A DNA stretch of 64,000 nucleotides from Muricea muricata (taxonomy: Eukaryota > Cnidaria > Anthozoa > Malacalcyonacea > Plexauridae). Positions 14,507-29,640 of this stretch are shown here, piece after piece. The notes under the pieces were generated by a model that ran no database searches, had not been told where the DNA came from, and worked only from the letters and a program-made list of their open reading frames with translations. Location of the stretch: the NCBI GenBank assembly GCA_963855995.1, contig OY979717.1, positions 21,117,906-21,181,905 on the forward strand, in the 5' to 3' direction. Within the stretch, counting starts at the first letter, position 1. Each line of letters starts with the position of its first letter. A program made the position numbers and the translations under genes.

Positions 14507-17500
14507 AAATAGCCATTTTGCCTGACTCCGGACATGCAAAATTTCTCAAATTTCTTGATGTCTCAAATACTAACCAAACCATCCTTATTTCCATCTAAAT
14601 GCCAATTTAGAGTTCCTGATCAAATTTGGCTTAGAAAAGCTCCACTTTTACTTTGCCTGAAGCAACTTTCTTGAAATACCCTTAAAATACTAAAAAAATG
14701 TCTATATTGCCTGACTCCGGACATGCAAAATTTCTAAAATTTCTTGATGTCTCTAATACTAACCAAACCATCCTCATTTCCATCAGAATGCCAATTTAGA
14801 GTTTCTGACCAAATTTGGCTTGAAAAGCTCCACTTTTACATTGCCTAAATCAACTTTCTTGAAATACCCTTAAAATACATAAAAATAGCCATTTTGCCTG
14901 ACTCCGGACATGCAAAATTTCTCAAATTTCTTGATGTCTCAAATACTAATCAAACCATCCTTATTTCCACAAGAATGCCAATTTAGAGTTCCTGACCAAA
15001 TATGGCATAGAAAGATCCACTTTTACATTGCCTGAAGCAACTTTCTTGAAATACCCTTAAAATACTGAAAAAATTGCCATATTGCCTGACTCCAGACATG
15101 CAAAATTTCTCAAATTTCGTCATATCTCAAATACTAACCGAACCATCCTTATTTCTATCAGAATGGCAATTTAGAGTTCCTGACCAAATTTTGCTTAAAA
15201 AGCTCCAGTTTTACATTGCCTAAAGCAACTTTCTTAAAACACCCTTAAAATACTGAAAAAATGGCCATATTGCCTGACTCCAGACATGCAAAATTTCTCA
15301 AACTTCTTGATGTTTCAAATACTATCCAAACCATCCTTATTTCCATCAGAATGCCAATTTAGAGTTCCTGACCAAATTTGGCGTAAAAAGCTCCACTTTT
15401 ACATTGCCTAAACCAACTTTCTTGAAATACCCTTAAAATACTGAAAAATGGCCATTTTCCTGACTCCAGACATGCTAAATTTCTCAAATGTCATCATGTC
15501 TCAAATACTAACCAAACCATCCTTATTTTCTTCAGAATGCTAATTTAGAGTTCCTGACCAAATTTGCTTACAAAGCTCCACTTTTACATTGCCTAAAGCA
15601 ACTTTCTTGAAATACCGTTAAAATACTGAAAAATGGCCTATTTGCCTGACTCCAGACATGGATATTTTCTCAAATTTTTTGATGTCTCGAATACTAACCA
15701 AACCATCCTTATTTCCATCAGAATGCCATTATAGAGTTCCTGACCAAATTTGGCTAAAAAAGCTCCTGTTCTACATTGCTTAAAGCAACTTTCTTGAAAT
15801 ACCCTTAAAATACTGAAAAAATGGCCATTTTGCCTGACTCCGGACAGGCAAAATTTCTCAAATTTCTTGATGTCTCAAATACTAACCAAACCGTCCTTAT
15901 TTCCATCAGAATGCCAATTTAGAGTTCCTGACCAAATTTTGCTTAAAAAGCTCCAGTTTTACGTTGCCTAAAGCAACTTTCTTGAAATACCCTTAAAATA
16001 CTGAAAAATGGCCATTTTGTCTGTCTCCGGACATGCAAAATATCTCAAATTTCTTGATGTCTCAAATACTAACTAAACAATTCTAATTTCCATGAGAATG
16101 CCAATTTAGAGTTCCTTACCAAATTTGGCATTAAAAGCTTCAACTTTACTTTGCCTAAAGCAACTTTCTTGAAATACCGTTAAAATACTGAAAAATGGCC
16201 TATTTGCCTAACTCCAGACATGCAAAATTTCTCAAACTTTTTGATCTCTCAAATACTAACCAAACCATCCTTATTTCCATCAGAATGCCAATTTAGAGTT
16301 CCTGACCAAATTTGGCTTAAAAGTCTCCACTTTTACATTGCCTAAAGCAACTTTCTTGAAATACCGTTAAAATACTGAAAAATGGCAATTTTTCCTGAGT
16401 CGCGACATGCAAAATTTCTCAAATTTCTTGATGTCTCAAATACTAACCAAACCATCCTTATTTCCATCAGAATGCCATTATAGAGTTCCTGACCAAATTT
16501 GGCTTAAAAAGCTCCTGTTTTACATTGCCTAAAGCAACTTTCTTGAAATACCGTTAAAATACTGAAAAATGGCAATTTTTCCTGACTCGCGACATGCAAA
16601 ATTTCTCAAATTTCTTGATGTCTCAAATAATAACCAAACCATCCTTATTTCCAACAGAATGCCATTATAGAGTTCCTGACCAAATTTGGCTTAAAAAGCT
16701 CCTGTTTTACATTGCCTAAAGCAACTTTCTTGAAATAACCTTGAAATACTGAAAAAATGGCCATTTTGCCTGACTCCGGACATGCAAAATTTCTCAAATT
16801 TCTTGGTGTCTAAAATAGTAACCAAACCATCCTTATTTCCACCAGAATGCCAATGTAGAGTTCCTGACCAAATTTGGCTTAAAAAGTTGCACTTTTTCAT
16901 TGCATGAAGCAACTTTCTTGAAATACCGTTAAAATACTGAAAAATGGCCTATTTGCCTGACTCCAGACATGGATATTTTCTCAAATTTTTTGATGTCTCG
17001 AATACTAACCAAACCATCCTTATTTCCATCAGAATGCCATTATAGAGTTCCTGACCAAATTTGGCTTAAAAAGCTCCTGTTCTACATTGCTTAAAGCAAC
17101 TTTCTTGAAATACCCTTAAAATACTGAAAAAATGGCCATTTTGCCTGACAACGGACAGGCAAAATTTCTCAAATTTCTTGATGTCTCAAAGAATAACCAA
17201 ACCATCCTTATTTCCATCAGAATGCCATTATAGAGTTCCTGACCAAATTTGGCTTAAAAAGCTCCTGTTTTACATTGCCTAAAGCAACTTTCTTGAAATA
17301 ACCTTGAAATACTGAAAAAATGGCCATTTTGCCTGACTCCGGACATGCTAAATTCCTCAAATTTCTTGGTGTCTAAAATAGTAACCAAACCATCCTTATT
17401 TCCACCAGAATGCCAATGTAGAGTTCCTGACCAAATTTGGCTTAAAAAGCTGCACTTTTACATTGCCTGAAGCAACTTTCTTGAAATACCGTTAAAATAC

Positions 17501-20500
17501 TGAAAAATGGCCTATTTGCCTGACTCCAGACATGCAAAATTTCTCAAATTTCTTGATGTCTCAAATACTAACCAAACAATCCTTATTTCCATCAGAATGC
17601 CAATTTAGAGTTCCTGACCAAATTTGGCTTAAAAAGCTCCACTTTTACATTGCCTAAAGCAACTTTCTTGAAATACCCTTAAAATGCTAAGCCATATTGC
17701 CTGACTTCAGACATGCAAAATTTCTCAAATTTCTTGATGTCTCAAATACTATCCAAACCATCCTTATTTCCATCAGAATGCCAATTTAGAGTTCCTGACC
17801 AAATTTTGCTTAAAAAGCTCAAGTTTTACATTGCCTAAAGCAACTTTCTTAAAACACCCTTAAAATACTGAAAAAATGGCTTTATTGCCTGACTCCAGAC
17901 ATGCAAAATTTCTTAAACTTCTTGATGTCTCAAATACTAACCAAACCATCCTTATTTCCATCAGAATGCCATTATAGAGTTCCTGACCAAATTTGGCTTA
18001 AAAAGCTCCTGTTTTACATTGCCTAAAGCAACTTTCTTGAAATACCCTTGAAATACTGAAAAAATGGCCATTTTGCCTGACTCCGGACATGCCAAATTTC
18101 TCAAATTTCTTGGTGTCTAAAATAGTAACCAAACCATCCTTATTTCCACCAGAATGCCAATGTAGAGTTCCTGACCAAATTTGGCTTAAAAAGCTGCACT
18201 TTTACATTGCCTGAAGCAACTTTCTTGAAATACCGTTAAAATACTGAAAAATTGCCTATTTGCCTGACTCCAGACATGCAAAATTTCTCAAATTTCTTGA
18301 TGTCTCAAATACTAACCAAACAATCCTTATTTCCATCAGAATGCCAATTTAGAGTTCCTGACCAAATTTGGCTTAAAAAGCTCCAGTTTTACATTGCCTA
18401 AACCAACTTTCTTGAAATACCCTTAAAATACTGAAAAATGGCCTATTTGCCTGACTCCAGACATGCAAAATTTCTCAAATTTCTTGATGTCTCAAATACT
18501 AACCAAACAATCCTTATTTCCATCAGAATGCCAATTTAGAGTTCCTGACCAAATTTGGCTTAAAAAGCTCCACTTTTACATTGCCTAAAGCAACTTTCTT
18601 GAAATACCCTTAAAATGCTGAAAAATAGCCATTTTGCCTGACTCCCGACATGCAAAATTTCTCAAATTTCTTGATGTCTCAAATACTAACCAAACCATCC
18701 TTACTTCCATCAGAATGCCAATTTAGAGTTCATGACCAAATTTGGCTTAAAAAGCTCCACTTTTACATTGCCTAAAGCAACTTTCTTGAAATACTCTTAA
18801 AATACTGAAAAATAGCCATTTTGCCTGACTCCGGACATGCAAAATTTCTCAAATTTCTTGATGTCTCAAATACTAACCAAACCATCCTTATTTCCATCCA
18901 AATGCCAATTTAGAGTTCCTGACCAAATTTAGCTTCAAAATCTCCACTTTTTCATTGCCTAAAGCAACTTTCTTGAAATACCCTTAAAATACTGAAAAAA
19001 TGGCCATATTGCCTGACTCCAGACATGCAAAATTTGTCAAATTTCGTCATGTCTCAATACTAACCAAACCGTCCTTATTTCAACCAGAATGCCAATTTAG
19101 AGTTCCTGACCAAATTTGGCTTAGAAAGCTCCACTTTTACATTGCCTGAAGCTGCTTTCTTGATATACCCTTAAAATACTAAAAAAATGTCTATATTGCC
19201 TGACTCCGGACATGCAAAATTTCTCAAATTTCTTGATGTCTCAAATACTAACCAAACCATCCTCATTTCCATCAGAATGCCAATTTAGAGTTTCTGACCA
19301 AATTTGGCTTAAAAAGCTCCACTTTTACATTGCTTAAATCAACTTTCTTGAAATACTTTTAAAATACATAAAAATAGCCATTTTGCCTGACTCCGGACAT
19401 GCAAAATTTCTCAAATTTCTTGATGTCTCAAATACTAACCAAACCATCCTTATTTCCACCAGAATGCCAATTTAGATTTCCTGACCAAATATGGCATAGA
19501 AAGCTCCACTTTTACATTGCCTGAAGCAACTTTCTTGAAATACCCTTAAAATACTGAAAAATGGCCATTTTGTCTGTCTCCGGACATGCAAAATATCTCA
19601 AATTTCTTGATGTCTCAAATACTAACTAAACAATTCTAATTTCCATGAGAATGCCAATTTAGAGTTCCTTACCAAATTTGGCATTAAAAGCTTCAACTTT
19701 ACTTTGCCTAAAGCAACTTTCTTGAAATACCGTTAAAATACTGAAAAATGGCCTATTTGCCTAACTCCAGACATGCAAAATTTCTCAAACTTTTTGATGT
19801 CTCAAATACTAACCAAACCATCCTTATTTCCATCAGAATGCCAATTTAGAGTTCCTGACCAAATTTGGCTTAAAAATCTCCACTTTTACATTGCCTAAAG
19901 CAACTTTCTTGAAATACCGTTAAAATACTGAAAAATGGCAATTTTTCCTGACTCGCGACATGCAAAATTTCTCAAATTTCTTGATGTCTCAAATACTAAC
20001 CAAACCATCCTTATTTCCATCAGAATGCCATTATAGAGTTCCTGACCAAATTTGGCTTAAAAAGCTCCTGTTTTACATTGCCTAAAGCAACTTTCTTGAA
20101 ATACCCTTAAAATACTGAAAAAATGGCCATTTTGCCTGACTCCGGACATGCCAAATTTATCAAATTTCTTGGTGTCTAAAATAGTAACCAAACCATCCTT
20201 ATTTCCACCAGAATGCCAATGTAGAGTTCCTGACCAAATTTGGCTTAAAAAGCTGCACTTTTACATTGCCTGAAGCAACTTTCTTGAAATACCGTTAAAA
20301 TACTGAAAAATGGCCTATTTGCCTGACTCCAGACATGCAAAATTTCTCAAATTTCTTGATGTCTCAAATACTAACCAAACAATCCTTATTTCCATCAGAA
20401 TGCCAATTTAGAGTTCCTGACCAAATTTGGCTTAAAAAGCTTCACTTTTACATTGCTTAAAGCAACTTTCTTGAAATACCCTTAAAATACTGCAAAATAG

Positions 20501-23500
20501 CAATTTTGCCTGACTCCGGACATGCAAAATTTCTCAAATTTCTTGATGTCTCAAATACTAACCAAACCATCCTTATTTCCAACTAAATGCCAATTTAGAG
20601 TTGCTGACCAAATTTAGCTTCAAAACCTCCACTTTTACATTGCCTAAAGAAACTTTCTTGAAATACCCTTAAAATACTGAAAAAATGGCCATATTGCCTG
20701 ACTCCAGACATGCAAAATTTCTCAAATTTCGTCATATCTCAAATACTAACCAAGCCATCCTTATTTGTATCAGAATGCCAATTTAGAGTTCCTGACCAAA
20801 TTTGGCTTAAAAAGGTCCAGTTTTACATTACCTAAAGCAACTTTCTTGAAACACCCTTAAAATACTGAAAAAATGGCCATGTTGCCTGACTCCAGACATG
20901 CAAAATTTCTCAAATTTCTCGATGTCTCAAATACTATCCAAACCATCCTTATTTCCATCAGAATGCCAATTTAGAAATCCTGACCAAATTTGGCTTAAAA
21001 AGCTCCACTTTTAATTTGCCTAAACCAACTTTCTTGAAATACCCTTAAAATACTGAAAAAATGGCCATATTGCCTGACTCCAGACATGCAAAATTTCTCA
21101 TCTTTCGTCATGTCTCAAATACTAACCAAACCATCCTTATTTCCACCATAATGCCAATTTAGAGTTCCTGACCAAATTTGGCTTAGAAAAGCTCCACTTT
21201 TACATTGCCTGAAGAAACTTTCTTGAAATACCCTTAAAATACTGCAAAATAGCAATTTTGCCTGACTCCGGACATGCAAAATTTCTCAAATTTCTTGATG
21301 TCTCAAATACTAACCAAACCATCCTTATTTCCAACTAAATGCAAATTTAGAGTTGCTGACCAAATTTAGCTTCAAAACCTCCACTTTTACATTGCCTAAA
21401 GAAACTTTCTTGAAATACCCTTAAAATACTGAAAAAATGGCCATATTGCCTGACTCCAGACATGCAAAATTTCTCAAACTTCGTCATATCTCAAATACTA
21501 ACCAAGCCATCCTTATTTCTATCAAAATGCCAATTTAGAGTTTCTGACCAAATTTGGCTTAAAAAGCTCCAGTTTTACATTGCCTAAAGCAACTTTCTTG
21601 AAACACCCTTAAAATACTGAAAAAATGGCCATATTGCCTGACTCCAGACATGCAAAATTTCTCAAATTTCTTGATGTCTCAAATACTATCCAAACCATCC
21701 TTATTTCCATCAGAATGCCAATTTAGAGTTCCTGACCAAATTTGGCTTAAAAAGCTCCACTTTTAATTTGCCTAAACAAACTTTCTTGAAATACCCTTAA
21801 AATACTGAAAAAATGGCCATATTGCCTGACTCCAGACATGCAAAATTTGTCAAATTTCGTCATGTCTCAAATACTAACCAAACCGTCCTTATTTCCACCA
21901 GAATGCCAATTTAGAGTTCCTGACCAAATTTGGCTTAGAAAGCTCCACTTTCACATTGCCTGAAGCTACTTTCTTGAAATACGCTTAAAATACTAAAAAA
22001 ATGTCTATATTGCCTGACTCCGGACATGCAAAATTTCTCAAATTTCTTGATGTCTCAAATACTAACCAAACCATCCTCATTTCCATCAGAATGCCAATTT
22101 AGAGTTTCTGACCAAATTTGGCTTGAAAAGCTCCACTTTTACATTGCCTAAATCAACTTTCTTGAAATACTTTTAAAATACATAAAAATAGCCATTTTGC
22201 CTGACTCCGGACATGCAAAATTTCTCAAATTTCTTGATGTGTCAAATACTAACTAAACCATCCTTATTTCCACCAGAATGCCAATTTAGAGTTCCTGACC
22301 AAATATGGCATAGAAAGCTCCACTTTTACATTGCCTGAAGCAACTTTCTTGAAATACCCTTAAAATACTGAAAAAATGGCCATATTGCAAGACTCCAGAC
22401 ATGCAAAATTTCTCAAATTTCGTCATATCTCAAATACTAACCAAACCATCCTTATTTTATCAGAATGCCAATTTAGAGTTCCTGACCAAATTTTGCTTAA
22501 AAAGCTCCAGTTTTACCTTGCCTAAAGCAACTTTCTTAAAATACCCTTAAAATACTGAAAAATGGCCATTTTGTCTGTCTCCGAACATGCAAAATATCTC
22601 AAATTTCTTGATGTCTCAAATACTAACTAAACAATTCTAATTTCCATGAGAATGCCAATTTAGAGTTCCTTACCAAATTTGGCATTAAAAGCTTAAACTT
22701 TACTTTGCCTAAAGCAACTTTCTTGAAATACCGTTGAAATACTGAAAAATGGCCTATTTGCCTAACTCCAGACATGCAAAATTTCTCAAACTTTTTGATG
22801 TCTCAAATACTAACAAAACCATCCTTATTTCCATCAGAATGCCAATTTAGAGTTCCTGACCAAATTTGGCTTAAAAATCTCCACTTTTACATTGCCTAAA
22901 GCGACTTTCTTGAAATACCGTTAAAATACTGAAAAATGGCAATTTTTCCTGAGTCGCGACATGCATGCAAAATTTCTCAAATTTCTAGATGTCTCAAATA
23001 CTAACCAAACCATCCTTATTTCCATCAGAATGCCATTATAGAGTTCCTGACCAAATTTTGCTTAAAAAGCTCCTGTTTTACATTGCCTAAAGCAACTTTC
23101 TTGAAATACCCTTGAAATACTGAAAAAATGGCCATTTTGCCTGACTCCGGACATGCCAAATTTCTCAAATTTCTTGGTGTCTAAAATAGTAACCAAACCA
23201 TCCTTATTTCCACCAGAATGCCAATGTAGAGTTACTGACCAAATTTGGCTTAAAAAGCTGCACTTTTACATTGCCTGAAGCAACTTTCTTGAAATACCGT
23301 TAAAATACTGAAAAATGGCCTATTTGCCTGACTCCAGACATGCAAAATTTCTCAAATTTCTTGATGTCTCAAATACTAACCAAACAATCCTTATTTCCAT
23401 CAGAATGCCAATTTAGAGTTCCTGACCAAATTTGGCTTAAAAAGCTCCAGTTTTACATTGCCTAAACCAACTTTCTTGAAATACCCTTAAAATACTGAAA

Positions 23501-24435
23501 AATGGCCATTTTCCTCACTCCAGACATGCTAAATTTCTCAAATGTCATCATGTCTCAAATACTAACCAAACCATCCTTGTTTTCATCAGAATTCTAATTT
23601 AGAGTTCCTGACCAAATTTGCTTAAAAAGCTCCACTTTTACATTGCCTAAAGCAACTTTCTTGAAATACCCTTAAAATGCTTAAAAATAGCCATTTTGCC
23701 TGACTCCCGACATGCAAAATTTCTCAAATTTCTTGATGTTTCAAATACTAACCAAACCATCCTTACTTCCATCAGAATGCCAATTTAGAGTTCATGACCA
23801 ATTTTGGCTTAAAAAGCTCCACTTTTACATTGCCTAAAGCAACTTTCTTGAAATACTCTTAAAATACTGAAAAATAGCCATTTTTGCCTGACTCCGGACA
23901 TGCAAAATTTCTCAAATTTCTTGATGTCTCAAATACTAACCAAACCATCCTTATTTCCATCTAAATGCCAATTTAGAGTTCCTGACCAAATTTAGCTTCA
24001 AAATCTCCACTTTTTCATTGCCTAAAGCAACTTTCTTGAAATACCCTTAAAATAGTGAAAAAATGCCCATATTGCCTGACTCCAGACATGCAAAATTTGT
24101 CAAATTTCGTCATGTCTCAAATACTAACCAAACCGTCCTTATTTCCACCAGAAAGCCAATTTAGAGTTCCTGACCAAATTTGGCTTAGAAAGCTCCACTT
24201 TTACATTGCCTGAAGCTGCTTTCTTGAAATACCCTTAAAATACTAAAAAAATGTCTATATTGCCTGACTCCGGACATGCAAAATTTCTCAAATTTCTTGA
24301 TGTCTCAAATACTAACCAAACAATCCTCATTTCCATCAGAATGCCAATTTAGAGTTTCTGACCAAATTTGGCTTGAAAAGCTCCACTTTTACATTGCCTA
24401 AATCAACTTTCTTGAAATACTTTTAAAATACATAA
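14507..24435. repeat. Higher-order repeat block, copy B (~53 monomers, 9.9 kb)
   Basis: This is a head-to-tail duplicate of the preceding block. By eye it differs at only a handful of positions in almost 10 kb. Examples: catgcaaaccttctc near 8531 against catgcaaaatttctc near 18460; tgtcgaatac near 12310 against tgtcaaatac near 22239; aaaataatg near 12432 against aaaatactg near 22361. One monomer is missing: copy A has two adjacent monomers carrying atggctttattgcc (about 7760 and 7947), copy B has one (about 17877). High identity between blocks beside marked divergence between adjacent monomers indicates recent unequal exchange. Confidence 0.9.
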
Positions 24436-26024
24436 AAATAGCCATTTTGCCTGACTCCGGACATGCAAAATTTCTCAAATTTCTTGATGTCTCAAATACT
24501 AACCAAACCATCCTTATTTCCACCAGAATGCCAATTTAGATTTCCTGACCAAATATGGCATAGAAAGCTCCACTTTTACATTGCCTGAAGCAACTTTCTT
24601 AAAATACCCTTAAAATACTGAAAAAATGGCCATATTGCCTGACTCCAGACATGCAAAATTTCTCAAACTTCTTGATGTCTCAAATACTATCCAAACCATC
24701 CTTATTTCCATCAGAATGCCAATTTAGAGTTCCTGACCAAATTTGGCTTAAAAAGCTCCAGTTTTACATTGCCTAAACCAACTTTCTTGAAATGCCCTTA
24801 AAATACTGAAAAATGGCCATTTTCCTGACTCCAGATATGCTAAATTTCTCAAATGTCATCATGTCTCAAATACTAACCATCCTTAATTTCATCAGAATTC
24901 TAATTTAGAGTTCCTGACCAAATTTGCTTAAAAAGCTCCACTTTTACATTGCCTAAAGCAACTTTCTTGAAATACCCTTAAAATACTGCAAAATAGCAAT
25001 TTTGCCTGACTCCGGATATTCAAAATTTCTCAAATTTCTTGATGACTCAAATATTAACCAAACCATCCTTATTCCCAACTAAATGCCAATTTAGAGTTGC
25101 TGTTTAAATTTAGCTTCAAAACCTCCAGTTTTACATTGCCTAAAGAAACTTTCTTGAAATACCCTTAAAATACTGAAAAAATGGCCATATTGCCTGACTC
25201 CAGACATGCAAAATTTCTCAAATTTCGTCATATCTCAAATACTAACACAGCCATCCTTATTTCTATCAGAATGCCAATTTTGAGTTCCTGACAAAATTTG
25301 GCTTAAAAAGGTCCAGTTTTACATTGCCTAAAGCAACTTTCTTGAAACACCCTTAAAATACTGAAAAAATGGCCATATTGCCTGACTCCAGACATGCAAA
25401 ATTTCTCAAATTTCTTGATGTCTCAAATACTATCCAAACCATCCTTATTTCCATCAGAATGCCAATTTAGAGTTCCTGACCAAATTTAGCTTAAAAAGCT
25501 CCACTTTTAATTTGCCTAAACCAACTTTCTTGAAATACCCTTAAAATACTGAAAAAATGGCCATATTGCCTGACTCCAGACATGCAAAATTTCTCATATT
25601 TCGTCATGTCTCAAATACCAACCAAACCATCCTTATTTCCACCAGAATGCCAATTTAGAGTTCCTGACCAAATTTGGCTTAGAAATCTCCACTTTTACAT
25701 TGCCTAAATCAACTTTCTTGAAATACCCTTAAAATACATAAAAATAGCCATTTTGCCTGACTCCGGACATGAAAAATTTCTCAAATTTCTTGATGTCTCA
25801 AATACTAACCAAACCATCCTAATTTCCACCAGAATGCCAATTTAGAGTTCCTGACCAAATATGGCATAGAAAGCTCCACTTTTACATTGCCTGAAGCAAC
25901 TTTCTTGAAATACCCTTAAAATACTGAAAAAATGGCCATATTGCCTGACTCCAGACATGCAAAATTTCTCATATTTCGTCATGTCTCAAATACCAACCAA
26001 ACCATCCTTATTTCCACCAGAATG

Positions 26025-28025
26025 CCAATTTAGAGTTTCTGACCAAATTTGGCTTGAAAAGCTCCACTTTTACATTGCCTAAATCAACTTTCTTGAAATA
26101 CTTTTAAAATACATAAAAATAGCCATTTTGCCTGACTCCGGACATGCAAAATTTCTCAAATTTCTTGATGTGTCAAATACTAACTAAACCATCCTTATTT
26201 CCACCAGAATGCCAATTTAGAGTTCCTGACCAAATATGGCATAGAAAGCTCCACTTTTACATTGCCTGAAGCAACTTTCTTGAAATACCCTTAAAATACT
26301 GAAAAAATGGCCATATTGCAAGACTCCAGACATGCAAAATTTCTCAAATTTCGTCATATCTCAAATACTAACCAAACCATCCTTATTTTATCAGAATGCC
26401 AATTTAGAGTTCCTGACCAAATTTTGCTTAAAAAGCTCCAGTTTTACCTTGCCTAAAGCAACTTTCTTAAAATACCCTTAAAATACTGAAAAATGGCCAT
26501 TTTGTCTGTCTCCGAACATGCAAAATATCTCAAATTTCTTGATGTCTCAAATACTAACTAAACAATTCTAATTTCCATGAGAATGCCAATTTAGAGTTCC
26601 TTACCAAATTTGGCATTAAAAGCTTAAACTTTACTTTGCCTAAAGCAACTTTCTTGAAATACCGTTGAAATACTGAAAAATGGCCTATTTGCCTAACTCC
26701 AGACATGCAAAATTTCTCAAACTTTTTGATGTCTCAAAAACTAACAAAACCATCCTTATTTCCATCAGAATGCCAATTTAGAGTTCCTGACCAAATTTGG
26801 CTTAAAAATCTCCACTTTTACACTGCCTAAAGCGACTTTCTTGAAATACCGTTAAAATACTGAAAAATGGCAATTTTTCCTGAGTCGCGACATGCATGCA
26901 AAATTTCTCAAATTTCTTGATGTCTCAAATACTAACCAAACCATCCTTATTTCCATCAGAATGCCATTATAGAGTTCCTGACCAAATTTTGCTTAAAAAG
27001 CTCCTGTTTTACATTGCCTAAAGCAACTTTCTTGAAATACCCTTGAAATACTGAAAAAATGGCCATTTTGCCTGACTCCGGACATGCCAAATTTCTCAAA
27101 TTTCTTGGTGTCTAAAATAGTAACCAAACCATCCTTATTTCCACCAGAATGCCAATGTAGAGTTCCTGACCAAATTTGGCTTAAAAAGCTGCACTTTTAC
27201 ATTGCCTGAAGCAACTTTCTTGAAATACCGTTAAAATACTGAAAAATGGCCTATTTGCCTGACTCCAGACATGCAAAATTTCTCAAATTTCTTGATGTCT
27301 CAAATACTAACCAAACAATCCTTATTTCCATCAGAATGCCATTATAGAGTTCCTGACCAAATTTGGCTTAAAAAGCTCCAGTTTTACATTGCCTAAACCA
27401 ACTTTCTTGAAATACCCTTAAAATACTGAAAAATGGCCATTTTCCTGACTCCAGACATGCTAAATTTCTCAAATGTCATCATGTCTCAAATACTAACCAA
27501 ACCATCCTTGTTTTCATCAGAATTCTAATTTAGAGTTCCTGACCAAATTTGCTTAAAAAGCTCCACTTTTACATTGCCTAAAGCAACTTTCTTGAAATAC
27601 CCTTAAAATGCTGAAAAATAGCCATTTTGCCTGACTCCCGACATGCAAAATTTCTCAAATTTCTTGATGTTTCAAATACTAACCAAACCATCCTTACTTC
27701 CATCAGAATGCCAATTTAGAGTTCATGACCAATTTTGGCTTAAAAAGCTCCACTTTTACATTGCCTAAAGCAACTTTCTTGAAATACTCTTAAAATACTG
27801 AAAAATAGCAATTTTTGCCTGACTCCGGACATGCAAAATTTCTCAAATTTCTTGATGTCTCAAATACTAACCAAACCATCCTTATTTCCATCTAAATGCC
27901 AATTTAGAGTTCCTGACCAAATTTAGCTTCAAAATCTCCACTTTTTCATTGCCTAAAGCAACTTTCTTGAAATACCCTTAAAATAGTGAAAAAATGGCCA
28001 TATTGCCTGACTCCAGACATGCAAA
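26025..28025. repeat. Third partial copy of the higher-order block (right part)
   Basis: Sequence matches 22094-24094 at an offset of 3931 bp (21 monomers), and the same part of copy A (12166-14166). Shared rare markers include tgcatgcatgcaaaatt near 26893, the atttta-tcagaatgcc deletion variant near 26385, and agcgactttc near 26831. Both ends break into a different monomer type carrying tctcatatttcg and caaataccaacc. That type is also found at about 25590 and 25970, just outside this copy. Confidence 0.8.
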
Positions 28026-28879
28026 ATTTCTCATATTTCGTCATGTCTCAAATACCAACCAAACCATCCTTATTTCCACCAGAATGCCAATTTAGAGTTC
28101 CTGACCAAATTTGGCTTAGAAATCTCCACTTTTACATTGCCTAAATCAACTTTCTTGAAATACCCTTAAAATACATAAAAATAGCCATTTTGCCTGACTC
28201 CGGACATGAAAAATTTCTCAAATTTCTTGATGTCTCAAATACTAACCAAACCATCCTTATTTCCACCAGAATGCCAATTTAGAGTTCCTGACCAAATATG
28301 GCATAGAAAGCTCCACTTTTACATTGCCTGAAGCAACTTTCTTGAAATACCCTTAAAATACTGAAAAAATGGCCATATTGCCTGACTCCAGACATGCAAA
28401 ATTTCTCAAATTTCGTCATATCTCAAATACTAACCAAACCATCCTTATTTCTATCAGAATGGCAATTTAGAGTTCCTGACCAAATTTTGCTTAAAAAGCT
28501 CCAGTTTTACATTGCCTAAAGCAACTTTCTTAAAACACCCTTAAAATACAGAAAAAATGGCCATATTGCCTGACTCCAGACATGCAAAATTTCTCAAACT
28601 TCTTGATGTCTCAAATACTATCCAAACCATCCTTATTTCCATCACAATGCCAATTTAGAGTTCCTGACCAAATTTGGCTTAAAAAGCTCCAGTTTTACAT
28701 TGCCTAAACCAACTTTCTTGAAATACCCTTAAAATACTGAAAAATGGCCATTTTCCTGACTCCAGACATGCTAAATTTCTCAAATGTCATCATGTCTCAA
28801 ATACTAACCAAACCATCCTTGTTTTCATCAGAATTCTAATTTAGAGTTCCTGACCAAATTTGCTTAAAAAGCTCCACTT

Positions 28880-29640
28880 TTACATTGCTTAAAGCAACTT
28901 TCTTGAAATACCCTTAAAATACTGCAAAATAGCAATTTTGCCTGACTCCCGACATGCAAAATTTCTCAAATTTCTTGATGTCTCAAATACTAACCAAACC
29001 ATCCTTATTTCCAACTAAATGCCAATTTAGAGTTGCTGACCAAATTTAGCTTCAAAACCTCCACTTTTACATTGCCTAAAGAAACTTTCTTGAAATACCC
29101 TTAAAATACTGAAAAAATGGCCATATTGCCTGACTCCAGACATGCAAAATTTCTCAAATTTCGTCATATCTCAAATACTAACCAAGCCATCCTTATTTGT
29201 ATCAGAATGCCAATTTAGAGTTCCTGACCAAATTTGGCTTAAAAAGGTCCAGTTTTACATTACCTAAAGCAACTTTCTTGAAACACCCTTAAAATACTGA
29301 AAAAATGGCCATGTTGCCTGACTCCAGACATGCAAAATTTCTCAAATTTCTCGATGTCTCAAATACTATCCAAACCATCCTTATTTCCATCAGAATGCCA
29401 ATTTAGAAATCCTGACCAAATTTGGCTTAAAAAGCTCCACTTTTAATTTGCCTAAACCAACTTTCTTGAAATACCCTTAAAATACTGAAAAAATGGCCAT
29501 ATTGCCTGACTCCAGACATGCAAAATTTCTCATCTTTCGTCATGTCTCAAATACTAACCAAACCATCCTTATTTCCACCATAATGCCAATTTAGAGTTCC
29601 TGACCAAATTTGGCTTAGAAAAGCTCCACTTTTACATTGC
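28880..29640. repeat. Third partial copy of the higher-order block (middle part)
   Basis: About four monomers match 20449-21208 at an offset of 8432 bp (45 monomers). They share the tatttgtatcagaatgcc variant (10837, 20766, 29198), aaaaaggtccag, ttacattacctaaagc, and the tttagaaatcctgacc variant. Because it is out of order relative to the piece at 26025-28025, the block was rearranged as well as duplicated. Confidence 0.75.

Noticed and set aside
544-16912. Satellite ORFs of 60-73 codons, including two identical 73-residue frames at 6574-6795 and 16691-16912
   Set aside because: They arise because monomer variants lack a stop in one frame; identity of the two only reflects the 10117-bp block duplication. 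No start context, no conserved frame across monomers.
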